A stretch of 64,000 nt of DNA from contig NZ_CP067087.1 of assembly GCF_016745095.1 (NCBI RefSeq), positions 1,058,501-1,122,500 of the forward strand, read 5' to 3'. The notes below the pieces were generated by a model. It was not told the DNA's origin. It saw only the letters and a list, made by a program, of their open reading frames with translations, and ran no database searches. The position numbers and the translations under genes are program-made. Positions 1-10,300 of this stretch are shown here, piece after piece; the first letter of the stretch is position 1, and each line of letters opens with the position of its first letter. The DNA comes from Croceicoccus sp. YJ47 (GTDB lineage Bacteria > Pseudomonadota > Alphaproteobacteria > Sphingomonadales > Sphingomonadaceae).

Positions 1-76
1 GGCGGACGCGGGCGCGGGGCGGATCTCCGCCGAAAAATCGCGCCACTTCCCGCCCATCACGGAAAGCGAATCGAAC

Positions 77-610
77 ATGGCCGACGAAGGCAACATCCTC
101 ACCGATCTGGACGGCAATCAGGGCGCGGCGAACGGCGCCGACAATCAGCCCGCGATCGGCCTGATCTCGCAATATATCAAGGATCTCTCGGTCGAGAATC
201 CGAATGCGCCGAAAAGTTACCAGTTCAAGTCGCAGCCGCAGCTCGACGTGCAGCTCAACATCAATGCGCAGGGCATCGACGGCGAGGTCCACGAGGTCAC
301 GCTCAAGATCACCGTCACGGCCAAGGCGAACGAGGGCACGAGCTATATCGTCGATCTCGACTATTGCGGGCTCATCGGCATGCGCAACGTGCCCGACGAC
401 CAGGCGCACGCGTTCCTCTATGCCGAGGCGCCGCGCATCCTGTTCCCCTTTGCCCGCCGCATCATTGCCGATGCCGTGCGCGATCTCGGTTTTGCGCCGC
501 TGCTGCTCGACCCCGTCGATTTTCAGGGGCTCTACGTGCAGCAGCTGAATCAGCGGCAGGCCGAACAGGGCGGCATGGGCGCGGGCACCCCGCCCACCGG
601 CAACGCCTGA
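77..610 (+). CDS. secB: SecB protein-export chaperone
   Basis: SecB is a cytosolic homotetrameric chaperone that holds preproteins unfolded and passes them to SecA at the Sec translocon. The 177-residue product has the family core (GLISQYIKDLSVENPNAP near residues 28-45, the beta-strand region LDVQLNINAQ, and a C-terminal FPFARRIIADAVRDLGF helix followed by LLLDPVDFQGLY). It is slightly longer than typical SecB because of an acidic, Gly/Asn-rich N-terminus and a Gly-rich tail. The start is an ATG preceded by a GGAAAG-like ribosome site. murJ follows on the same strand 28 bases later, so co-transcription is likely. Confidence 0.96.
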   Translation: MADEGNILTDLDGNQGAANGADNQPAIGLISQYIKDLSVENPNAPKSYQFKSQPQLDVQLNINAQGIDGEVHEVTLKITVTAKANEGTSYIVDLDYCGLIGMRNVPDDQAHAFLYAEAPRILFPFARRIIADAVRDLGFAPLLLDPVDFQGLYVQQLNQRQAEQGGMGAGTPPTGNA

Positions 611-638
611 CCCCACCGGCCCAACAGGAACGCCGGGC

Positions 639-2237
639 GTGAGCCTTGTCCGCAATGTCGGCACGATCGGGGGGCTGACCGCGCTCAGCCGGGTCTTCGG
701 CTTCGTGCGCGACATGCTGCTCGCCCGCGTGCTGGGCGCAGGGATGGCGGCGGACGCGTTTCAGCTCGCCTTCATCCTGCCCAATACGTTCCGGCGCCTG
801 TTTGCAGAGGGCGCGTTTTCGGTCGCCTTCGTGCCGATGTACACGCGCCGCCTGCATGCCGAGGGAGACGAGGGCGGCGATCTGGCCGCCCAGAAATTCG
901 CCAATGACGTGATGGCGGTGTTCATCTGGGTGCTGCTCGGCTTTTCCGCCCTCGCGATGCTGGCCATGCCGGGCATCGTCTGGCTGCTGGCCAGCGAGTT
1001 TCAGGAGATCCCCGGCAAGTTCGAATTGTCGGTGACGCTCGCCCGGATCACCTTCCCCTATCTCGCGCTGGTGAGCATGGTGGCGATGCTGTCGGGCGTG
1101 CTGAATGCGCGGTCGCAATTCGCGCCGGGCGCGTTCGTGCCGGTTTTGCTCAACGTGGTGCTGATCGCCGGGATCGGCGTGGGTTACGCCCTGCGCGGGG
1201 ACGATGGCGACAATATGGTGGTCGCCTATGCGCTGGCGGTGGCGGTCACGCTCGCCGGGGTGGCGCAGCTTGTCTATATGGTGTGGGCGACGCGGCGTTC
1301 GGGGGTAAAGCTGATCCTGCGCCTGCCGAAATTCACGCCGGAGGTGAAGCGGCTCGCCATGCTGATCCTGCCGGCCACCTTCGGCGCGGGGATTTACCAG
1401 GTCAGCCAGTTCGTCGACACGTTCTTTGCGACTTCGCTGCCGCAGGGCTCGCTCACCCTGCTCAAACTCGCGGACAGGCTGAATCAGATGCCGCTGGGCA
1501 TTGTCGGCATCGCGCTGGGCACGGCGATCCTGCCGATGCTCGCCCGCCATATTCAGACCGACGACCGCGCCGGGGCGCAGCGGTTGCAGGCCAATGCGGT
1601 GGAGATCGCGCTCCTCCTCACCCTGCCCGCCGCGGTCGCGCTGGCGATCTGCGCGCCGGCATTCACCGCCGCGTTCTTCGTCGGCGGGCAGATGACGGAG
1701 GCGAACGGCGACACGATGGCGAATATCGTCGTCGCGCTGGTCGCCGGGCTGCCGGCCTACGTGCTGGTCAAGGTGTTTCAACCGGCATTCTTCAGCCGGG
1801 AGGACACGCGCACGCCGGTATGGATCGCGGCGGCGGCGCTCATCATCAATATCGCCATCAATTTCTACGTCGTGCCGCGCTACGGCATCGTCGGGCTCGC
1901 GGCGGCGACGGCATTTACCGCATCGCTCAACGCCGGGATGCTCTACGTCCTGTTGCACCGGCGGGACTGGTTCCGGATCGATGGCAGGCTCATCGGCAAA
2001 ATTGCGCGGCAGATCGTCGCCGTTTCCGCGATGGGCGCGGCGCTGTGGTTCATCATGCCGACGATGGCGGACCGGTACGACGGCAATGTGGTGGACCGCG
2101 TCTGGTCGCTCGGCGTGCTGGTCATCGCGGGCGCGGCGGTGTTCTTCGTCGCGGCGTGGCTGGTGGGCGCGATCGACAAATCGCTCCTCGCGCAATTGAC
2201 GCGGCGCGGCGCGAAGGCGAAGACACCCGCACCCTAA
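639..2237 (+). CDS. murJ: Lipid II flippase MurJ
   Basis: MurJ moves lipid-linked peptidoglycan precursors across the inner membrane. The 532-residue protein is hydrophobic throughout, consistent with about 14 membrane segments, and opens with the family signature GLTALSRVFGFVRDMLLA (residues about 11-28) followed by ADAFQLAFILPNTFRRLFAEGAF. Later conserved elements include LKLADRLNQMPLGIVGIALGTAILP and VLVKVFQPAFFSREDTRTP. The start chosen is a GTG directly ahead of the SLVRNVGTIGG segment, with AGGAA upstream; no in-frame ATG fits the homologous N-terminus. It sits between secB and trpS in one direction, probably one transcript. Confidence 0.96.
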   Translation: MSLVRNVGTIGGLTALSRVFGFVRDMLLARVLGAGMAADAFQLAFILPNTFRRLFAEGAFSVAFVPMYTRRLHAEGDEGGDLAAQKFANDVMAVFIWVLLGFSALAMLAMPGIVWLLASEFQEIPGKFELSVTLARITFPYLALVSMVAMLSGVLNARSQFAPGAFVPVLLNVVLIAGIGVGYALRGDDGDNMVVAYALAVAVTLAGVAQLVYMVWATRRSGVKLILRLPKFTPEVKRLAMLILPATFGAGIYQVSQFVDTFFATSLPQGSLTLLKLADRLNQMPLGIVGIALGTAILPMLARHIQTDDRAGAQRLQANAVEIALLLTLPAAVALAICAPAFTAAFFVGGQMTEANGDTMANIVVALVAGLPAYVLVKVFQPAFFSREDTRTPVWIAAAALIINIAINFYVVPRYGIVGLAAATAFTASLNAGMLYVLLHRRDWFRIDGRLIGKIARQIVAVSAMGAALWFIMPTMADRYDGNVVDRVWSLGVLVIAGAAVFFVAAWLVGAIDKSLLAQLTRRGAKAKTPAP

Positions 2238-2267
2238 AACCAAAGCAGCTCAGCGACAGGATCATCC

Positions 2268-3266
2268 ATGCGCATCGTTTCGGGCATTCAGCCCACCGGC
2301 AATCTCCACCTCGGCAATTATCTGGGGGCGATTCGCAATTGGGTAAAATTGCAGGACGAGGGCGAGTGTTTCTTCTTCCTCGCCGACCTGCACGCCATTT
2401 CGATGCCGCACGACCCGGCGCAACTGACCGCCAACACGCGCGAGATGGCCGCCGCGCTCATCGCGTGCGGGGTGGATACGGACCGGGCCGTGCTGTTCAA
2501 CCAGACGCAGGTCCCGGCCCATGCCGAGCTGCAATGGCTGCTCAACGGGACGGCGCGGATCGGCTGGCTCAACCGCATGACGCAGTTCAAGGACAAGTCG
2601 GGCAAGAACCGCGAAGGGGCGAGCGTCGCGCTGTTCACCTATCCCGTGCTGCAGGCCGCCGATGTCCTGCTGTATCAGGCGACCCACGTGCCCGTCGGCG
2701 ACGATCAGAAGCAGCATCTCGAACTCGCCCGCGACATTGCGCAGAAATTCAACAATGATTTCGGCGGCGGCACCGAGGTGTTCACCCTGCCCGATCCGTA
2801 TATCCCGCCCGAGGCAGCCCGGATCATGAGCCTGCGCGACGGCACGGCGAAGATGAGCAAGTCCGATCCGTCCGACATGAGCCGCATCAATCTCGCCGAC
2901 GATCCCGACACGGTGATGAAAAAGGTGAAGAAGGCCAAGAGCGATCCCGAACCGCTCCCGTCCGACATTGGCGGGCTCGACGGGCGGGCCGAGGCGAAGA
3001 ACCTCGTCTCCATCTATGCCGCGATTGCCGAGGTGCCGGTGGCCGACGTGCTGCGCGATTTCGGCGGCGAGGGTTTCGGCAAGTTCAAGCCCGCGCTGGG
3101 CGAGCTGCTGGTCGAACATCTGCGCCCGATCACCGAACGTTTTACCGCGCTCAAGGATGATGCGGCGACGCTGGATTCGATCCTGCGCGCCGGGGCGGAA
3201 CGGGCGCGGGCGGCATCGGCGGATACGCTCGATGCGGCCTATCGCGCGCTCGGTCTGCTGCGATAG
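2268..3266 (+). CDS. trpS: Tryptophanyl-tRNA synthetase
   Basis: This is a class Ic aminoacyl-tRNA synthetase that charges tRNA-Trp in the cytosol. The 332-residue product begins RIVSGIQPTGNLHLGNYLGA, which carries the HIGH-like motif as HLGN. The second nucleotide-binding motif AKMSKSDP lies near residue 193. Length and domain order (Rossmann catalytic core, then a helical anticodon-binding C-terminus) match bacterial TrpS. It starts 30 bases after murJ. Confidence 0.97.
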   Translation: MRIVSGIQPTGNLHLGNYLGAIRNWVKLQDEGECFFFLADLHAISMPHDPAQLTANTREMAAALIACGVDTDRAVLFNQTQVPAHAELQWLLNGTARIGWLNRMTQFKDKSGKNREGASVALFTYPVLQAADVLLYQATHVPVGDDQKQHLELARDIAQKFNNDFGGGTEVFTLPDPYIPPEAARIMSLRDGTAKMSKSDPSDMSRINLADDPDTVMKKVKKAKSDPEPLPSDIGGLDGRAEAKNLVSIYAAIAEVPVADVLRDFGGEGFGKFKPALGELLVEHLRPITERFTALKDDAATLDSILRAGAERARAASADTLDAAYRALGLLR

Positions 3267-3429
3267 AGGGTTGGCTTAAGTCCCTGCGCAGACACGAAAA
3301 ATCACAATTGTTAGGATTTTCGTTAAATCGTGGTTCATTGGCATTGTTCTATAAAGCGTGCATCATATGCGATATAACGGCGTTCGAGCAGGCGCCGCAT
3401 CGCCACAAGCACGTTCGGAGAAACACGCC

Positions 3430-4110
3430 ATGACATCCCTCGCCAAGCGCGCGGCACGTTCGATCGCAGCATCGTTGCTGCTGGTTGGCGTTGCGGCATG
3501 CACCACCCCGTTCCAGGCCGACGTGTCGCGATTCGCGACGCAGCTTCCCGCGCCGCAGGGCAAGACCTTTGCCGTGGTCGCCGACGATCCCGACCTGGTC
3601 GGCGGGCTCGAATTTGCGCAATATGCCCGCTATGTCGGCGCCGAGATGGCCGACCTCGGCTATACCGAAGCGACGCCCGAAACGGCGGACCTGCTGGTCA
3701 AGTTCGATTACGGCGTGAATGACGGGCGCGAAAAGATCCGCTCGTTCGGGGCGCGCGATCCGTTCTTCGATCCCTGGTACGGCTATGGCGGCTTCGGCGG
3801 GCGCAGCGCCTATTATCGCGGCGGTCCGTGGGGCTTTGGCTGGCAGGATCCGTTCTTCAATTCCGGGCCGAACATCACGAGCTACACCGTCTATACCAGC
3901 GGCATCGATCTGAAGATCGAACGCCGCGCCGATGGACAGCGGCTCTTCGAAGGCAAGGCGGAGGCGGTGTCCCGTTCGGATCGCCTGCCCTATCTCGTCC
4001 CCAATCTGGTCGAGGCGATGTTCGTCGATTTCCCCGGAAATTCGGGCGAGACTTTGCGCATTTCCATCGCGCCGGAGGACCGCAACACGAAGGTGCGCCG
4101 CATCGATTGA
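3430..4110 (+). CDS. DUF4136-type lipoprotein
   Basis: The 226-residue product is a predicted outer-membrane or periplasmic lipoprotein. It has a basic N-terminus, a hydrophobic stretch and a lipobox (GVAAC) with the modified cysteine at residue 24. The mature part fits the DUF4136 family, with a FEFAQYARYVGAEMADLGY-like region early and a Gly/Tyr/Phe-rich low-complexity loop near residues 115-140. The start at 3430 follows GGAGAAA and gives a proper signal peptide; an upstream in-frame ATG at 3358 would bury it. Function of the family is not established. It stands alone with a terminator directly behind it. Confidence 0.8.
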   Translation: MTSLAKRAARSIAASLLLVGVAACTTPFQADVSRFATQLPAPQGKTFAVVADDPDLVGGLEFAQYARYVGAEMADLGYTEATPETADLLVKFDYGVNDGREKIRSFGARDPFFDPWYGYGGFGGRSAYYRGGPWGFGWQDPFFNSGPNITSYTVYTSGIDLKIERRADGQRLFEGKAEAVSRSDRLPYLVPNLVEAMFVDFPGNSGETLRISIAPEDRNTKVRRID

Positions 4111-4138
4111 CCGGCGCCGACACGCAACAATGTGCAAG

Positions 4139-4168
4139 AGGCGGGTGCAGCGATGCGCCCGCCTTTTT
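4139..4168 (+). terminator. Rho-independent terminator after the DUF4136 gene
   Basis: A GC-rich hairpin with arms AGGCGGG and CCCGCCT around a 12-base loop is followed by a run of T. It lies 28 bases past the stop of the lipoprotein gene and fits a simple intrinsic terminator for that transcript. Confidence 0.75.
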
Positions 4169-4224
4169 CATGGCCGCCATGCTGCCGGCTTGCCCACGCC
4201 GCCGCCCGCGCTAGGGTCGTCGCC

Positions 4225-4479
4225 ATGGCGCCCGATTATCACCCGCCGGTCAAACGCTCGGTCGAAATCGCCGGGCACAAGACCTCGATCAGCCTGGAGC
4301 CTGTCTTCTGGTCCATGCTGCGCGACGCGGCGATGCGGCGCGGCTTGCCGATCAACGCGCTCGTCGGGGCGATCGACGCGGAACGGATCGCGGCCGAAAC
4401 CCCGCCGGGCCTGGCCAGCGCGATCCGGGTCTGGCTCGTGTGCGAGCGCGAGGCTCGGGACGGCGCTATCGCGGAATGA
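4225..4479 (+). CDS. Ribbon-helix-helix domain protein
   Basis: The 84-residue protein has the layout of short alphaproteobacterial ribbon-helix-helix proteins. A basic strand (VKRSVEIAGHKTSISLEPVFWSML) is followed by two helices (LRDAAMRRGLPINALVGAIDAERI and ASAIRVWLVCEREA). This resembles the RHH_4 group, whose members are presumed DNA-binding or partner-binding regulators; the target is unknown. The start at 4225 is placed just ahead of the conserved strand; the reading frame is open further upstream to 4132, but that part overlaps the terminator of the preceding gene. A hairpin terminator lies just downstream. Confidence 0.7.
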   Translation: MAPDYHPPVKRSVEIAGHKTSISLEPVFWSMLRDAAMRRGLPINALVGAIDAERIAAETPPGLASAIRVWLVCEREARDGAIAE

Positions 4480-4493
4480 GGGCCAGGCGCACG

Positions 4494-4530
4494 AAAAAAG
4501 CGCGCCACCCTTGCGGACGGCGCGCCTTTT
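4494..4530. terminator. Bidirectional hairpin terminator between convergent genes
   Basis: Arms GCGCGCC and GGCGCGC are flanked by an A run on the left and CTTTT on the right, so the structure can end transcription from both sides. It sits between the ribbon-helix-helix gene and the convergent small membrane-protein gene. Confidence 0.7.
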
Positions 4531-4554
4531 CATGCGTAACGCGAATAGCTCGCG

Positions 4555-4797
4555 TCAGTAATTGGCGGGCGGATCGCTCGCCGGGAAGCTTTCGTCCATT
4601 TCCTCGTCCGTCTTGGTCCAGGTCGAAGGCTTGTCGCGCATCGAACCCGCGCCCGCGTCGCGGACGACGGTGCCGCCGCCCTGCGTGGCGTGCGGCTGAC
4701 CATCGGCGAATGCGGCCGGTTCGTCATGCTGCTTGGTGAAATGCTTGTATCCGGCATAGCCGAGCGCGCCGAGCACGCCCATTCTGATAAGTCCCAT
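4555..4797 (-). CDS. Small membrane-anchored protein with DESFPASDPP tail
   Basis: The 80-residue product has one short hydrophobic N-terminal segment (IRMGVLGALGYAGY), a polar Gly-rich middle and the C-terminal motif MDESFPASDPPANY. That tail motif recurs at the end of many short uncharacterised alphaproteobacterial proteins; no function is established. The start at 4797 follows a clear AGGAGA site; a longer in-frame start exists at 4857 but lacks one. The gene is single and converges on the ribbon-helix-helix gene. Confidence 0.65.
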   Translation of the reverse strand: MGLIRMGVLGALGYAGYKHFTKQHDEPAAFADGQPHATQGGGTVVRDAGAGSMRDKPSTWTKTDEEMDESFPASDPPANY

Positions 4798-4883
4798 TGC
4801 GATTCTCCTGTAAGACAAGTGGCAATGAAACGCGTCAACGCGTGCAAGGTTTCGCAATTCGCCCGATACCGGTCGAGGCGGGC

Positions 4884-6167
4884 TTAATCCGAGCCGACGC
4901 GTTCGATATCCGCGCCCACCAGCGCCAGCTTCTCCTCCAGCCGCTCATACCCGCGGTCGAGGTGGTAGAGCCGGTGCACCACCGTCTCGCCTTCTGCCGC
5001 GAGCCCGGCGATCACGAGGCTCATCGAGGCGCGCAGATCGGTGGCCATCACCTCCGCCCCCGTCAGCTGTTCGACACCGTGCACCACGGCGGTGCGGCAG
5101 TTGGTCTCGATATGGGCGCCCATCCGGTTCAGTTCGGGCACGTGCATGTAGCGATTTTCGAAGATCGTCTCGTTGAGAACGCTCGTCCCGTCGGCGCGGC
5201 ACAGGAGCGCCATCAATTGCGCCTGCATGTCGGTGGCAAAACCGGGATAGGGCGCGGTGGACAAGTTGACCGCGCGCAGCGGGCCGTCGCAATAGACGCG
5301 CAGGCCGGCCTCGCTTTCCTCCACATTGACGCCCGCATTGCGCAATGCATGCGTCGTCGCGCGCATTTCGGCGGGGTTCGCCCCCTTCAGCATGACGTCG
5401 CCGCCGGTGATCGCCGCGGCACAGGCGTAGCTGCCGGCCTCGATCCGGTCGGCCATCACGCGATAGGTCGCCCCGTGGAGGCGCGGCACGCCATGAATGG
5501 TGAGATCCGATTCGCCGATATTCTCGATTCGCGCGCCCATTGCGACGAGCAGATTGCACAGATCGACGATCTCCGGCTCGCGCGCCGCATTGTCGAGCCG
5601 CGTCGTGCCATTGGCGAGCACCGCGGCCATCAGCGCATTCTCCGTCGCGCCCACCGACACCACCGGAAAGGCGAAATCGCCGCCCGGCAGACCGCCATCG
5701 GGCGCCGCGGCCCGGACATAGCCCGCGGCCAGCTCGATCTCGGCGCCCATCGCCTCCAATGCTTTCAAGTGCAGGTCGATCGGTAGGTTGCCGATGGCGC
5801 AGCCGCCCGGAAGCGACACCTTCGCCTCCCCCGCCCGGCCCAGCAGCGGGCCGAGCACGAGGATCGAGGCGCGCATCTTGCGCACCAGCTCGTAAGGCGC
5901 GGTGGTATTGGTGAGGCGCGGCGTCTGCAGCGTCATTACCCGGCCGAAATCCTCGGGCCGCGACCCGGCGATGGTCGTCGACACGCCGAACTGGTTCAAC
6001 AGATGCTGAAACCCGTCAATGTCCGCCAGCCGCGGCAAATTGCGCAGCGTCAGCGGCTCTTCGGTCAGCAATGCGCAGGGCAACAGGGTCAGTGCCGCGT
6101 TCTTCGCGCCCGAAATGGGCAACGTGCCGGTCAGGCGGTTTCCGCCCTTGATGATGATCTTGTCCAT
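4884..6167 (-). CDS. murA: UDP-N-acetylglucosamine 1-carboxyvinyltransferase
   Basis: MurA transfers enolpyruvate from PEP to UDP-GlcNAc, the first committed step of peptidoglycan synthesis. The 427-residue product begins [20 protein letters not shown], the usual MurA N-terminus, and keeps the active-site cysteine in [15 protein letters not shown], the residue targeted by fosfomycin in this family. Two repeats of the EPT alpha-beta fold are recognisable. The ATG at 6167 gives the canonical N-terminus, while an in-frame ATG at 6263 would add 32 atypical residues. It is divergent from galU. Confidence 0.97.
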   Translation of the reverse strand: MDKIIIKGGNRLTGTLPISGAKNAALTLLPCALLTEEPLTLRNLPRLADIDGFQHLLNQFGVSTTIAGSRPEDFGRVMTLQTPRLTNTTAPYELVRKMRASILVLGPLLGRAGEAKVSLPGGCAIGNLPIDLHLKALEAMGAEIELAAGYVRAAAPDGGLPGGDFAFPVVSVGATENALMAAVLANGTTRLDNAAREPEIVDLCNLLVAMGARIENIGESDLTIHGVPRLHGATYRVMADRIEAGSYACAAAITGGDVMLKGANPAEMRATTHALRNAGVNVEESEAGLRVYCDGPLRAVNLSTAPYPGFATDMQAQLMALLCRADGTSVLNETIFENRYMHVPELNRMGAHIETNCRTAVVHGVEQLTGAEVMATDLRASMSLVIAGLAAEGETVVHRLYHLDRGYERLEEKLALVGADIERVGSD

Positions 6168-6323
6168 GCGCGGCTGTTTAGCCGGAATCGCGGCGGTTAC
6201 AAGGCGATGACGCCCAAACCGCGCGATGTCCGGACCGCCCGATCCATCGACGCTCTTGTGCATCCGCGTGCGGCTTGGCTATGGCTCATGTTCCATTTCG
6301 CAGTTGCAACAGGAATCGCTTCC

Positions 6324-7202
6324 ATGACCGACAATTCGCGCAAGCCCATCCGCAAGGCCGTATTCCCCGTCGCCGGCATGGGAACAAGGTTCCTGCCCGC
6401 CACAAAGGCCGTCCCCAAGGAAATGCTGCCCATCGTCGATCGTCCGCTGATTCAATATGCGGTGGACGAGGCGCGTGCCGCCGGGATCGAGCAGATGATC
6501 TTCGTCACCGGGCGGGGCAAGGGCGCGATCGAGGATCATTTCGACATCGGTTTCGAACTGGAAACGACGATGAAGGAACGCGGCAAGGACGTGTCCATCC
6601 TCGACGGGACGCGGCTTGCGCCCGGCAATTGCGCCTATGTCCGGCAGCAGGAGCCGCTCGGCCTCGGTCACGCGGTGTGGTGCGCGCGCGACATCGTGGG
6701 CGACGAACCGTTCGCCGTGATGCTTCCCGACGAATTGATGTGGGGGGAGCCGGGCTGCCTCAAGCAGATGGTCGATGCCTATGAAAAGGTCGGTGGCAAT
6801 CTGATCTCCGTGCTCGAAGTGCCCCGCGAATCGGTGTCGAGCTATGGCGTGATCGCGCCGGGCAAGGTCGATGGCGCCCTGACCGAGGTGACCGGCCTCG
6901 TCGAGAAGCCGAAGGTCGCCGACGCGCCGTCGAACAAGATCGTATCGGGCCGCTACATCCTCCAGCCGCAGGTGATGCGCACGCTTCAGGATCAGGAAAA
7001 GGGCGCCGGCGGCGAGATTCAGCTCACCGATGCAATGGCGAAGATGATCGGCAGCCAGCCCTTTCACGCGGTCACTTTCGAGGGACGGCGCTTCGACTGC
7101 GGCTCGAAGACCGGCTTTGTGGAGGCCACGCTCGCCATCGCGCTCGAACGCGAGGACATGGGCGAGGAGGTGCGCGCCATCGCCACGCGGCTCTTGGGCT
7201 GA
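6324..7202 (+). CDS. galU: UTP-glucose-1-phosphate uridylyltransferase
   Basis: GalU makes UDP-glucose from UTP and glucose-1-phosphate, feeding polysaccharide and glycolipid synthesis. The 292-residue protein has the nucleotidyltransferase signature VFPVAGMGTRFLPATKAVPK at the N-terminus, then EMLPIVDRPLIQYAVDEA and the later VTGLVEKP and GGEIQLTDA elements. The start at 6324 gives the normal N-terminus; the frame is open much further upstream but that part overlaps murA on the other strand. Confidence 0.97.
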   Translation: MTDNSRKPIRKAVFPVAGMGTRFLPATKAVPKEMLPIVDRPLIQYAVDEARAAGIEQMIFVTGRGKGAIEDHFDIGFELETTMKERGKDVSILDGTRLAPGNCAYVRQQEPLGLGHAVWCARDIVGDEPFAVMLPDELMWGEPGCLKQMVDAYEKVGGNLISVLEVPRESVSSYGVIAPGKVDGALTEVTGLVEKPKVADAPSNKIVSGRYILQPQVMRTLQDQEKGAGGEIQLTDAMAKMIGSQPFHAVTFEGRRFDCGSKTGFVEATLAIALEREDMGEEVRAIATRLLG

Positions 7203-7254
7203 GAGCGGCTAGGGCGGCTGGCCGGGCGCCCCTGCTGGCATGAAAAGACGCGAG

Positions 7255-7269
7255 TTAACCGATCCTTAG
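7255..7269. promoter_or_regulatory. CtrA-type box (TTAA-N7-TTAG) ahead of the hybrid kinase
   Basis: TTAA, seven bases, TTAG matches the alphaproteobacterial CtrA consensus TTAA-N7-TTAA with one mismatch. It lies about 115 bases before the hybrid kinase start, in a gene-free gap of about 180 bases. ctrA itself is in this window at 59076. Binding is inferred from the motif only. Confidence 0.45.
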
Positions 7270-7381
7270 CAGCGGTAGGGTAAAAGGCCCCATACCGCGC
7301 AAGAGCAAACCTTGACCCTATTCGTGGAAGGATCGCGCCGATGCGGTTGTTCTGAAATCGGGCTCGGAGTCTTTTGCGAAA

Positions 7382-10300
7382 ATGATCAGTAAGGCAAAAC
7401 AGAAGGCGGCGGCGCGGCTGACGCTGCTGATGATGACGGTTGCCGTTCTGACCCTGCTCTCCTGGGCCATTCCGGATGACAGCATCTTTGCGCCCGTATG
7501 GCTCCCCAATGCGGCGGCGGTCGCCTATATCATCGGACACAGCCGTTATTTCGACCGGTTCGGCCTCACCGGATTCACCCTCGCCATGGCCGGAACGCTT
7601 CTCGCGATCGGGCTGGATATCGACACGGTCGTGCGCACGACCGCCATCATGGCCATTGAAACGGGCCTTGTCGTCTCTCTCATCCGCCGTTTCTGCGACG
7701 GGCAGCCCGACGTCCGCAAACTCGATTGCTACCCGCCGATGCTCGGCGCGTTCGCGATGGGTGCGCTGGTGTCGTCCGCGCTCGCCAACGTCCTCTTGGG
7801 CCTGGAGCGGAGCGCGAATCTCCTTTTCCTGACCGGCCATTTCGGCATGCTGCTCGCGCTCGTCCCGCCGCTGCTCTGCTTTCGCAAGCAAACGACGAAG
7901 CTGGCGCCGGTGTCCGTTTCGGTCATCGTGGGAAGCATCGCCTTTGTCGTGTGCGGAACCGCCGCGGTCTTCGCGCAGACGACGATGCCGTTCCTTTTCC
8001 TCGTCACGCCGACGCTCATCACCGCCGGCGTGCTCATCGGACTGCGGCGCACCGCCCTCGCCGTCCTGCTCAGCCATGTCGTCGCGATCGTCGCCACGGC
8101 GATGGGAAGCGGGCCGATCCTGCTCGTTCGCGGTGGACAGGGGATGCAGTTCATCGCCCTCGTCACCTTCATGGCGGCCAATACGATGATCGCGCTGCCG
8201 GTGGGTGCGCTGTCCCGCCGGAACCGCATGATCCGCGAAATGCTCCGCACGAGCCGCAATGAAAACCGCTATGTCCTCGACAATCTGGACGACGTGCTGT
8301 TCCGGATCGATCCCGACGGACGGTGGATGTCGCTCAACACCGCGTGGGAACGCATCACCGGGCGGGCGATCACCGAATCGATCGGCACGAAATTCACCGA
8401 TTTCCTGAAGCCCGAAGACCGCGCGGATGCCTGGCACAATTTTTCCAGCATGCTCTCCGGAGAGTTCGACACGATGAATGTCGAGCGGTCTATCATCGGC
8501 AGGGACGGCAAGGAATTGCGCATCAAGATCCGCGCCCGCCCCGCAAGGAGCGAAGACGGACAGTCGCTCGGCCTGGTTGGGCACATGGTCGACGTCACCG
8601 AACGCTACCAGGAGCGCGAGGCGCTGGAGCATAGCGAACAGCAATTCGCGACGCTTGCACACCATGCGCCGGCGGGCATCTGGTGTTCCGATGTCGACGG
8701 CAACGCCACCTATGTCAGTCCGGGCTGGCTCGAACTGGCCGGGCTGACGAATGAAGAGGCCATGGGCCCCGGCTGGTACGATGCGATCCATTACGAGGAT
8801 CGCGAACGCGTGGCGGAGGCATGGCTGCGCGCGGTGAACGCACAGGAACGCTTCTCGTCCGAATGGCGCTGGCTGCACAGGAACGGGACCGAAATCTGGG
8901 TGACGACCGCCGGCGCACCGCAGTTCGACAGCGACGGGCGGCTCACCGGGTATATCGGCACCAATATCGACGTCACCGAACGCAAGCTGGCGGAGGAGCG
9001 GCTCGCCGAGCGCGAAAGCCAGTTGCAGATCGTCGCCGACAATATTGACGATGCGCTGTTCATGATCGGCGCCAAGGGCGAATGCATCTACGCCTCGCTG
9101 TTTGCGGGCGAGATCCTGGAAATGCCGCCCGAACAGCTCATCGGCCGGCAATTCGCCGACATGTTCGGCATGGCGCAATCGGAATATGTAAAGAGCCGAC
9201 TCGCGCTGCTGCGTTCGGGAGCAGCCGAAGGGTGCGAGCTTGAAATGGAGATTGCGGGCGTCGGCGAAGCGGAGGGCACGCGCTGGCTTTCGGGGCAGAT
9301 CGCGGTCGCGCGCGATGCCGAAACGCACGAACAGGGCGCCATCATCGCCTCGATCCGCGACGTGACCGAGGACAAGCGACTTCAGGCCGAACTCACCGCG
9401 CAGCGTGAGCGCGCGGAGCTTGCGGTGCAGGCCAAATCGGGATTTCTCGCCAATATGAGCCACGAAATCCGCACTCCGATGAACGGCGTCATCGGGTTCA
9501 CGCAATTGCTGATGGAAACCGACCTCGACGAGGCGCAGCAGCGGCAGGTGCGCATGATCGCCGATTCGGGACAGGCGATGATGCGTCTCCTGAACGATAT
9601 TCTCGACATGTCGAAGATCGAATCGGGCAAGCTGCAATTGCAGCCTGTGCCGATGGACATCCGGCACAAGGTGGAATCCTGTGTGCGCCTGCTCGAACCG
9701 GTGGCGCGGGAAAAAGGGGTGGAGCTGTCCTTCGGCATCGATCCTCGCCTGCCCAAATCGATCATCGGCGATCCCCTGCGTCTGCGCCAGATTCTGCTCA
9801 ATCTCGTCGGCAACGGGGTCAAGTTCACCGAACATGGCGACGTACGCATCGACGCCCGCGCGGACTTCGAAGATGACGAGGAAATTCTTGTGCTCGAGGT
9901 TGCGGACACCGGGATCGGCATCGCGCCGGACAAGCTGCGCACGATTTTCAACCAGTTCGATCAGGCCGACGGGTCGATCGCGCGGCGCTTTGGCGGCACC
10001 GGCCTCGGCCTTTCGATCAGCAGCCAGCTCACCGAAATGATGGGCGGAACGCTGACCGTGAAATCGAAGGAAGGGCGCGGCACATCCTTTACCGTGCGCA
10101 TACCGCTGATCGCCGCGGACGACGATGCCGAGCTCAACGATCCGCCCGCACTGACGCTCGCGATGGTCGACACCGGATCGAAGCCGACCCAGATGCCGGA
10201 ACCCGAATTCGCGAACCGTCCGCGCGTGCTCGTCGCCGAGGATCACGACATCAATCAGGAACTGGTGATGAGCATGATGAGCAAGCTCAATCTCACTGCC

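Noticed and set aside
462-2243. Long minus-strand open frame opposite murJ
   Set aside because: It is antisense to a clear gene, rich in Arg/His/Gly/Pro as expected from a high-GC shadow frame, and has no recognisable domain.
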